From Rickettsia typhi (GTDB taxonomy: Bacteria > Pseudomonadota > Alphaproteobacteria > Rickettsiales > UBA1997): a DNA stretch of 5,981 nt. The position numbers and the translations under genes were made by a program. The stretch covers positions 1-5,981 of the forward strand of contig CAMDAI010000088.1 of the NCBI GenBank assembly GCA_945888585.1, in the 5' to 3' direction. The notes beneath the pieces are model-generated. The model was not told the origin of the DNA. It worked only from the letters and a program-made list of their open reading frames with translations, and did not search any database. Shown in pieces: positions 1 to 4,871 of the stretch. How positions within the stretch are numbered: the stretch's first letter is position 1; every line of letters begins with the position of its first letter.

Positions 1-92
1 TTGATTTGAATTTTAAATTCTTTAACATCTGCTTTTGCTTCTGAATTAAGAGCAAGAAATGTTATAGATAAAATTGCTAGAAGTTTTTTCAT
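1..92 (-). CDS. Secreted protein of unknown function, N-terminal fragment
   Basis: This is the first 30 codons of a leftward gene cut by the window edge. The ATG is the complement of 90-92. The product starts MKKLLAILSITFLALNSEAK and has a textbook Sec signal peptide: Lys-Lys, then a hydrophobic core at residues 4-15, then a likely signal peptidase I site after Ala-Lys-Ala at 19-21. The mature protein would begin DVKEFKIQI, so it is predicted to be periplasmic or secreted. No strong Shine-Dalgarno sequence is visible; the bases before the start are AT-rich. The gene is divergent from the tmRNA locus. The short mature start is compatible with a beta-strand of a small periplasmic domain, for example a cupredoxin-like fold, but that is only a guess because too little is present to assign a family. 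Confidence 0.7.
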   Translation of the reverse strand, partial: MKKLLAILSITFLALNSEAKADVKEFKIQI

Positions 93-113
93 AAATATAA
101 TTTTATTGCTTGC

Positions 114-130
114 TTGATAAGCGTTATCAA
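114..130. promoter_or_regulatory. 17-bp palindrome in the divergent intergenic region
   Basis: Two perfect 7-base arms, TTGATAA at 114-120 and TTATCAA at 124-130, flank GCG. The site lies 22 bases upstream of the leftward start codon and about 40 bases upstream of the -35 proposed for the tmRNA gene. A third TTGATAA copy, in direct orientation, lies at 171-177 over that -35. The geometry suits a dimeric regulator operator. The half-sites resemble FNR-type TTGAT/ATCAA, but the gap is 7 bases instead of 4. The regulator is unknown. Confidence 0.35.
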
Positions 131-170
131 TGATGTTAATTTATTAAATAAAAAGCAACAAATAAAATTC

Positions 171-199
171 TTGATAAAAACTGATCTAACCTATATACC
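171..199 (+). promoter_or_regulatory. Candidate sigma-70-type promoter for the tmRNA gene
   Basis: TTGATA at 171-176 matches the -35 consensus at 5 of 6 positions. With 17 bases of spacing the -10 would be TATACC (194-199); TATATA at 192-197 gives 15 bases. Either predicts a start near 204-207, just ahead of the acceptor piece of the tmRNA, which is where a promoter is needed. The region is AT-rich, so chance matches are possible. Support comes from position rather than from a perfect -10. Confidence 0.45.
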
Positions 200-205
200 T
201 AATAT

Positions 206-292
206 TGTATTTGCTTAGGTGAATACTATGGTGATAAACTCAATTTAGAATAGGTGTTATGGACTCGGGGGCGGTGCCCGACACCTCCACCA
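206..292 (+). ncRNA. ssrA: tmRNA acceptor piece
   Basis: This half carries the aminoacylated end. The T stem is TCGGG (265-269) with CCCGA (277-281), closing a 7-base loop, GGCGGTG. The loop departs from the tRNA TTCRA consensus. The 3' acceptor strand is 282-288, A289 is the discriminator base, and CCA is encoded at 290-292. Bases 236-261 supply the 3' strand of the P2 helix that holds the two mature RNAs together. The 5' end is uncertain by perhaps 10-20 bases. Confidence 0.85.
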
Positions 293-319
293 AATAAAAG
301 TATTATTAGATGTTTCTAA

Positions 320-351
320 TTTTTTAATAAATTTAGTGATTTATTAAAAAA
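320..351. repeat. 12-bp AT-only inverted repeat in the tmRNA linker
   Basis: TTTTTTAATAAA (320-331) is the exact reverse complement of TTTATTAAAAAA (340-351), with an 8-base loop. It lies wholly inside the removed segment of the tmRNA precursor. It lacks any GC base pairs, so it is not a typical intrinsic terminator. It could help fold the linker so that the two mature halves come together. Confidence 0.6.
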
Positions 352-358
352 TGGAGAT

Positions 359-390
359 CCCCACAAATGTGGGGCATGACACGTGTCGTG
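359..390. repeat. Two adjacent short hairpins in the tmRNA linker
   Basis: CCCCAC (359-364) pairs with GTGGGG (369-374) across an AAAT loop. Immediately after it, CATGACAC (375-382) is complementary to GTGTCGTG (383-390) with one U-G wobble; its core GACACGTGTC is a perfect palindrome. These are the only GC-rich elements in the linker. No T-tract follows, so termination is unlikely. Processing or folding signals are more plausible. Confidence 0.55.
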
Positions 391-411
391 TTCTTTCAAA
401 ACAATAGTTTT

Positions 412-631
412 GGGGGTGATATAGTTTCGACATTCATAATAAAAAAATTGATTTTGCCCGGTTTAGAAACTGCCGGTTGAAAACTTTGGTTTTCAATATT
501 CGTTCAAAACAAGTAAACGCAAACGATAATTTTGCTAATGATAACCAATACTTTGCAAAAGTGGCAGTAGCTGCTTAGCATAACTTTGGTTATCGGGGTT
601 TTGGGGGTTTTCCTTTCAACAGAAAAATCCC
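412..631 (+). ncRNA. ssrA: tmRNA coding piece
   Basis: The mature 5' end is GGGGGTGAT, followed by the conserved GTTTCGACAT segment. Then come the 5' P2 strand (435-455) and a hairpin with perfect 8-bp arms, TTGAAAAC (477-484) and GTTTTCAA (489-496), which may belong to pseudoknot PK1. The resume region AGTAAAC precedes the tag. After the tag stop, ATAAC (580-584) pairs with GTTAT (589-593), again over a TTTG loop. GGGGTTTT (595-602) can pair with AAAATCCC (624-631), consistent with a downstream pseudoknot. The 3' end is set by this last pairing and is approximate. Confidence 0.85.
519..578 (+). other. ssrA: tmRNA proteolysis-tag reading frame
   Basis: The resume codon is GCA at 519, just after AGTAAAC, and the frame ends with TAG at 576-578. 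The encoded tag is ANDNFANDNQYFAKVAVAA (19 codons). It starts with ANDNF, as in the Caulobacter tag AANDNFAEEFAVAA, and ends with VAVAA, the hydrophobic C-terminus recognised by ClpX. The ANDN motif occurs twice. The N-terminal part is where SspB-alpha docks in Caulobacter, so two docking sites are conceivable here. Confidence 0.9.
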
Positions 632-658
632 TATAGTCAATATTAAATTATAATAAAG

Positions 659-1132
659 ATGATGAAAGATCTGATCGGATATAATGAAATAGTTGAAAAC
701 TCAATGCGTAATATTGTTCGTGGAGTTTTAAAAAAAGCGGAAAAAACTGGTCTGGAAGGTGAACATCATTTTATCATTGCTTTTTTAACGGGATTTTCAG
801 GTGTAGAGATTCCGGAGTATCTGCGTCTCAGATATCCTGAAGAAATGACTATTGTTATTCAGCATCAATTTTATGGCTTATTAGTTGATGAGAATGAATT
901 TAAAATTCAACTAAGCTTTTCCAATAAATATGAAAAATTGACCATTCCTTATAAATCGATAGTTTCATTTACTGATCCATCTGTTAATTTTGGATTAAGA
1001 TTTACTCAATTTTCTGGTGATGATTTTATTGACGAAGTGGATGAAGCAAAGGAAAAATTAGAAGATATTGATTTATCGCAAAAAGTAATCTCACTTGATG
1101 CTTTTAGAAAAAATAGAGAAAAAAAGGATTAG
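659..1132 (+). CDS. sspB: SspB-alpha, ClpXP adaptor for ssrA-tagged proteins
   Basis: This is a cytosolic adaptor that binds the ssrA tag and tethers tagged substrates to ClpXP. The 157 residues match the alphaproteobacterial SspB layout. An N-terminal helix (IVENSMRNIVRGVL, 11-24) is followed by GEHHF (34-38), RYPEEMTIVIQHQF (58-71) and DPSVNFGLRF (106-115). Then comes an acidic flexible linker (about 120-139) and a conserved C-terminal tail, VISLDAFRK (143-151), which fits the ClpX-binding module. Two ATGs in a row (659 and 662) are possible starts and the upstream SD is weak (AAAG). A perfect TATAAT at 649-654 lies too close to give a leader for ATG 659. The gene is directly downstream of ssrA and 2 bases ahead of plsY. 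The terminal NREKKD is a lineage-specific basic extension. Confidence 0.93.
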   Translation: MMKDLIGYNEIVENSMRNIVRGVLKKAEKTGLEGEHHFIIAFLTGFSGVEIPEYLRLRYPEEMTIVIQHQFYGLLVDENEFKIQLSFSNKYEKLTIPYKSIVSFTDPSVNFGLRFTQFSGDDFIDEVDEAKEKLEDIDLSQKVISLDAFRKNREKKD

Positions 1133-1134
1133 CT

Positions 1135-1746
1135 ATGTCGTTATTTTATCAGTTTTTATTTTTAATTTTAACCTACTTTGTTGCCGCAACCCCTTTCGGG
1201 TTAGTATTGGCTAAGATTTTTGGTAAGCAAGATATCAGGGAACATGGTTCAGGAAATATCGGAGCTACTAATGTTACTAGAGTGCTGGGTAAGAAATTTG
1301 GTTTTGCAACTTTAGTTCTTGATGGTCTAAAAGGTGCGGTGATGGTAATAATTGCTCGCTTTGCTTTTGGGGATGTGAGATATTTAAGCATATTTCTGGC
1401 CTTAGTTGCTGTTGTTTCAGTAGTTGCACATATTTATCCAGTTTATCTAAAATTTAAAGGTGGCAAAGGTGTTGCTACTACATTTGCGGTTTTGCTCGTG
1501 GTTAATCCGGCAATCGGTTTGGTAATTTGTTTTGCTTGGTTGGTAATTTTTGCAATCACCAGAACTTCAGCCGTGGCTGCTTTAGGTGCCATTACCATTG
1601 CTCCAATTTATGCTATTTATCTTTACATTAATCAAGGTGCACTCAAGGTAGATATTTTGCTTTGTTTAATACTTGCCGCTCTTATTTTTATTCGTCATAA
1701 AGAAAATATTATTCGTATAAAAGCCAACAAAGAAAATAAATTTTAA
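1135..1746 (+). CDS. plsY: Acyl-phosphate:glycerol-3-phosphate acyltransferase PlsY
   Basis: PlsY is an inner-membrane enzyme that transfers an acyl group from acyl-phosphate to glycerol-3-phosphate, making lysophosphatidic acid, the first step of phospholipid synthesis. All three family motifs are present: GSGNIGATN (38-46), KFKGGKGVATT (106-116, the glycine-rich phosphate-binding loop) and RHKENIIRI (187-195). Hydrophobic segments at about 4-27, 55-77, 84-104, 115-141, 146-166 and 171-187 fit a polytopic protein. The 203-residue length is normal, although the usual Gly-Thr-Glu tail after motif 3 is replaced by KANKENKF. The start has a good SD, AAGGA at 1124-1128 with 6 bases of spacing, lying inside the last codons of sspB, so translation is probably coupled. 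Confidence 0.97.
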   Translation: MSLFYQFLFLILTYFVAATPFGLVLAKIFGKQDIREHGSGNIGATNVTRVLGKKFGFATLVLDGLKGAVMVIIARFAFGDVRYLSIFLALVAVVSVVAHIYPVYLKFKGGKGVATTFAVLLVVNPAIGLVICFAWLVIFAITRTSAVAALGAITIAPIYAIYLYINQGALKVDILLCLILAALIFIRHKENIIRIKANKENKF

Positions 1747-1750
1747 TTTT

Positions 1751-2473
1751 ATGAGTTTATCAATCGCAAATCAGGACAGATTGATTGTTGCTTTGGATGT
1801 TCCAACTATTAATGAAGCCAAAAACTTAGTTATCAAATTAGGAGATTCGGTCAATTTTTATAAAATTGGCTTAGAACTTTGTATGAGTGGTGATTATTTT
1901 GAATTAATTGATTGGTTATCAAAACAAAATAAAAAAATTTTTGCTGATTTGAAATTACTGGATATTCCGGCAACGGTTGGTAAAGCAGTAAGAAATTTAA
2001 GTAAATATAAAATTGATTTTCTTACCATTCATGTTTCTGACTTAGAAACTATGAAAGTTGCAGTTGAAAATAAAGGTAATATTAAAATATTAGCAGTAAC
2101 AATTTTAACTTCTTTTGATAAAAAAGGTTTGAGTGATATTGGTTTTGATGATCGTTATGAAATTAGTGATTTAGTTTTAAAAAGAGCAAAATTGGCTCAG
2201 AATTGTGCAATTGATGGTATTATTGCTTCTGGTTTGGAAGCGGATATTATTAGAAGTAATTTAGGAAAAAACTTTTTAATTGTTACTCCTGGAATTAGAT
2301 TTGGTGAAGATAAAAAAGATGATCAAAAAAGAACGGTTGATATTAAAACGGCTTTTGCTAAAGGTGCTGATTATGTTGTAGTAGGAAGGCCGATTACTTT
2401 ATCTTCTAATCCGAAAGAAGTTGCTCAAAGAATTGCTGCAGAAATTATCAAGCAAATTGATGGTTGTAGTTAA
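1751..2473 (+). CDS. pyrF: Orotidine-5'-phosphate decarboxylase
   Basis: PyrF catalyses the last step of UMP synthesis, decarboxylating OMP in the cytosol. The 240-residue protein is a complete type-I bacterial OMP decarboxylase with a TIM-barrel pattern. Visible active-site elements are Asp16 (ALDVP), Lys38 (FYKIG) and the catalytic D-x-K-x-x-D signature at Asp66, Lys68 and Asp71 in ADLKLLDIPATVGKAV (65-80). The phosphate-binding parts follow: TPGIRFG (179-185), DDQKRT (190-195) and GRPIT (212-216). It starts 4 bases after the plsY stop with no clear SD, implying operon-coupled translation. Its stop TAA shares its last A with the ATG of bamA. Retention of pyrF suggests that the organism finishes UMP synthesis itself; this would separate it from Rickettsia proper, which lacks the pathway. 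Confidence 0.97.
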   Translation: MSLSIANQDRLIVALDVPTINEAKNLVIKLGDSVNFYKIGLELCMSGDYFELIDWLSKQNKKIFADLKLLDIPATVGKAVRNLSKYKIDFLTIHVSDLETMKVAVENKGNIKILAVTILTSFDKKGLSDIGFDDRYEISDLVLKRAKLAQNCAIDGIIASGLEADIIRSNLGKNFLIVTPGIRFGEDKKDDQKRTVDIKTAFAKGADYVVVGRPITLSSNPKEVAQRIAAEIIKQIDGCS

Positions 2474-4845
2474 TGATAGAGGTTAGTCTTAGACAATCAT
2501 TTATTATTTTTTTTCTCAGTTTTTTTGTTATCTTTTCTGATGATACTAATGCTAAAAATAGTAAAAAAATTCTATCAAAAGAATCTGAAAAAAAAGTTTC
2601 TAAAATTTCTCCATCACCAAAGGAAAATAAAAAAGCCTTTTCTATTGTCATAAAGGGTAATGAAAGAATTGATCTGGATACTTTAAAATCCTACATTGAT
2701 CAAAATGGCTTAAAATCAGGAAATAAGCTGGCGATTAATTCTTCATTAAAAAGTCTTTATGAAAGTGATCTATTTTTAGATGTTAAAATTTATGAAGAAA
2801 ATTCTCAAATGATTGTTGAAGTTAAGGAAAATCCCATAATTTCAGATGTTAAATTTGAAGGAAATAAAAAAATTGAAGAAGAAGCTTTACTGTCGGAAAT
2901 TAGATTAAAAAAACGAAGCATTTATACCAAATCCAAGCTTCAAGCTGATATTAAAAGAATTAATGATATTTACATAAAAAGTGGCAGATTTTTAACCAAA
3001 ATTGATCCTAGAATTGTTGAAAAAGATCAAAATAGAATTGATTTGGTTTTTAAAATTTCTGAAGGGCCAAAGGCTAAAATTTCTGAGATAAATTTTGTTG
3101 GAAATAAAGTATTTAATGATCAGGATTTAATGGATGAAATTACTACGGCAAAAACTAAATGGTGGAAATTTTTAAGTAGTGCAGATTCTTATGATTCTGA
3201 TCGTATTCAATTTGATCGGGAAAAATTAAGGAGATTTTATAATTCGAAAGGTTATGCCGATTTTACAGTAATTTCAGCTATTGCCCAAATTACGCAGGCG
3301 AAAGATAAATTCTTTATCACCTTTTTACTTGATGAAGGAATCAAATATAATTTTGGTGAAATTAACATTGCTAATAAAGTAAAAAAATTTGATGAAGCAA
3401 TTTTACTTGATGAAATTCAAACTAAAAAAAACAAGGTTTATAATGGTGATTTAGTTGATAAAACGGTTGATAAAATGGTGGAGATAATGTCGGAGCGTGG
3501 ATATGCATTTGCTCATATTGAACCAGTTTTAAAGCGTGATCGCGAGAAGCAAATTATTGATATTGATTATGTTATTAATGAAACCCCAAGAGTTTATATT
3601 AATCAAATTCATATAATTGGTAATACCAGAACATATGATGATGTTATTAGAAGAGAGCTAAGAGTAAGAGAAGGTGATGCTTATAATATAAATAAAATTA
3701 ATCGTTCACGCCAAAGAATTAATAATTTAGGTTTTTTTGATAAGGTTGAAGTTAATTCTAAAAGAATTGGCGATACCGATAAGGTTGATTTGGAAATTGA
3801 AGTAAAAGAGAAAAAAACAGGTGAATTGAATTTTGGTATTGGTTATTCAACTGTAGATAAAGCGACTGCAAGTATTGGAATTAAAGAGCGTAATTTACTT
3901 GGAACCGGGCAGGAAATGGGATTTAATATACAGAGATCTAAATATAGATTAAGTAGTGAAATCAATTATACTAAACCATATTTTACTAATCGTGAAATTG
4001 CGGTTGGTGCTGATTTATTTAATTATCAATTAGATAAAAGAAATACCTTGGTTTATGCTCAGAATTCTAAAGGATTTACCCTTCGTGGAGATTATTCCAT
4101 AACTGAATATTTAAAGCATCAGGTTAGATATTCTTTTAATGATCAAAATATTAGTGATATAGATCCAACTGCTTCGCTTACTATCCAAAATTTACAAGGT
4201 AGATACACTAATTCAGGTGTTGGACATAGTTTTGTGTATGATAAGAGAGATAATCGTTTTGATCCAAGAGATGGGTATTATTTTAATATTTCTGAAGATT
4301 ATGCGGGGATTGGTGGTAATATGAATTATTTAAAGCATGAGGGTTCAGCGGCTTATTATATTCCAATTATTACTAATGATTTTGTTTTAAAATTTTCTGG
4401 TCGTTTTGGTTATATTGACGGTATTGGTCAAGATATTAAAAGTAATAATAATTACTTTTTGGGTGGAAATAATTTCAGAGGTTTTGAATATGCTGGTCTT
4501 GGTCCAAGAACCGTTGTTAATGGCACTGCAGTAGGTGGAAACGCAATAGGCGGTAAAATGTACTATGTTAGTACAACAGAGCTTCGTTTTCCTTTAGGAT
4601 TGCCAAAAGAGCTTGAAATTAATGGAGCGTTATTTAATGATATGGGAACTCTAAAAGGAGTTGATCAAGTTAATAAAAATCGTACTGATGTTGTTGATAC
4701 AGGAAGTATACGTTCTACTTATGGTATTAGTATAGTATGGTCTTCACCTCTCGGGCCAATTAGGTTAGATTTTTCTAAAATTGCTAAGATGGAACAGTTT
4801 GATCGTAAGGAAACCTTTAGATTTAGTTTTGGCAGTACATTTTAA
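2473..4845 (+). CDS. bamA: Outer membrane protein assembly factor BamA
   Basis: BamA folds and inserts outer-membrane beta-barrel proteins. At 790 residues it is of normal length. A Sec signal peptide (hydrophobic 9-21, likely cleavage near Asn-Ala at 26-27) is followed by an unusual Lys/Ser-rich linker (28-54). Five POTRA domains follow, starting near residues 56, 122, 202, 293 and 374; each opens with a beta-strand and a GN-type turn (KGNERI, EGNKKI, VGNKVF, IGNTRT; the fourth has ANKVKK). The barrel runs from about 450 (GELNFGIGYST) to the end. FRGFEY (668-673) is the loop-6 VRGF/Y-type motif, and the chain ends RFSFGSTF with the C-terminal Phe of a beta-signal. The ATG overlaps the pyrF stop by one base (TAATG), showing translational coupling. 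The alphaproteobacterial neighbours often found with bamA (rseP, lpxD, fabZ) are not seen here. Confidence 0.97.
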   Translation: MIEVSLRQSFIIFFLSFFVIFSDDTNAKNSKKILSKESEKKVSKISPSPKENKKAFSIVIKGNERIDLDTLKSYIDQNGLKSGNKLAINSSLKSLYESDLFLDVKIYEENSQMIVEVKENPIISDVKFEGNKKIEEEALLSEIRLKKRSIYTKSKLQADIKRINDIYIKSGRFLTKIDPRIVEKDQNRIDLVFKISEGPKAKISEINFVGNKVFNDQDLMDEITTAKTKWWKFLSSADSYDSDRIQFDREKLRRFYNSKGYADFTVISAIAQITQAKDKFFITFLLDEGIKYNFGEINIANKVKKFDEAILLDEIQTKKNKVYNGDLVDKTVDKMVEIMSERGYAFAHIEPVLKRDREKQIIDIDYVINETPRVYINQIHIIGNTRTYDDVIRRELRVREGDAYNINKINRSRQRINNLGFFDKVEVNSKRIGDTDKVDLEIEVKEKKTGELNFGIGYSTVDKATASIGIKERNLLGTGQEMGFNIQRSKYRLSSEINYTKPYFTNREIAVGADLFNYQLDKRNTLVYAQNSKGFTLRGDYSITEYLKHQVRYSFNDQNISDIDPTASLTIQNLQGRYTNSGVGHSFVYDKRDNRFDPRDGYYFNISEDYAGIGGNMNYLKHEGSAAYYIPIITNDFVLKFSGRFGYIDGIGQDIKSNNNYFLGGNNFRGFEYAGLGPRTVVNGTAVGGNAIGGKMYYVSTTELRFPLGLPKELEINGALFNDMGTLKGVDQVNKNRTDVVDTGSIRSTYGISIVWSSPLGPIRLDFSKIAKMEQFDRKETFRFSFGSTF

Positions 4846-4871
4846 TCAGTTTATTAAAAAAAATAATTTAT

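Larger units (their letters stand above)
293..411 (+). ncRNA. Intervening segment of the permuted tmRNA precursor
   Basis: This stretch links the encoded CCA to the mature 5' end and should be excised during maturation, with RNase P making the cut before G412. It has no reading frame of note. It is structured, with three adjacent inverted repeats at 320-351, 359-374 and 375-390. At about 119 bases it is a substantial linker. Confidence 0.8.
206..631 (+). ncRNA. ssrA: Permuted two-piece tmRNA gene (precursor)
   Basis: tmRNA rescues ribosomes stalled on broken mRNA and adds a degradation tag. Here the 3' tRNA-like end, with T arm and encoded CCA (ending at 292), lies upstream of the 5' end (GGGGGTGAT at 412, then GTTTCGACAT). 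This is the circular permutation known from alphaproteobacteria. The halves fit: GGGGGTG (412-418) pairs with CACCTCC (282-288) through one G-U. The split P2 helix also re-forms: CATAATA (435-441) with TGTTATG (255-261), and AAATTGA (445-451) with TCAATTT (240-246), followed by TTT (453-455) with AAA (236-238). The tag frame is at 519-578. Outer ends are approximate: the left end is inferred from the promoter and the right end from the last pairing region. No poly-T terminator hairpin is seen before the next gene, so the transcript may read into sspB. Confidence 0.93.

Noticed and set aside
114..130. FNR/Anr box
   Set aside because: FNR sites are TTGAT-N4-ATCAA; here the half-sites are 7 bases apart, so the match is only to the half-site.
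320..351. Inverted repeat as an intrinsic terminator after the tmRNA acceptor piece
   Set aside because: The stem has no GC pairs, and termination here would prevent production of the coding piece, whose pairing with the acceptor piece shows that both are needed.
649..654. Perfect TATAAT just before sspB, suggesting a leaderless mRNA starting at ATG 662
   Set aside because: No -35 element is present at acceptable spacing, and TATAAT arises easily in such AT-rich sequence. It was kept only as a note in the sspB entry.
1173..1391. 72-codon open frame on the minus strand inside plsY
   Set aside because: It lies antisense to conserved PlsY motif 1, has no SD or family signature, and is explained as a shadow frame.
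2448..2651. 67-codon minus-strand frame over the pyrF-bamA junction
   Set aside because: It is antisense to the BamA signal peptide and linker and shows no recognisable domain or ribosome binding site.
4846..4871. Terminator between bamA and the Cys-rich gene
   Set aside because: The 26 bases are AT-rich with an A-tract but form no stable stem-loop followed by T residues.
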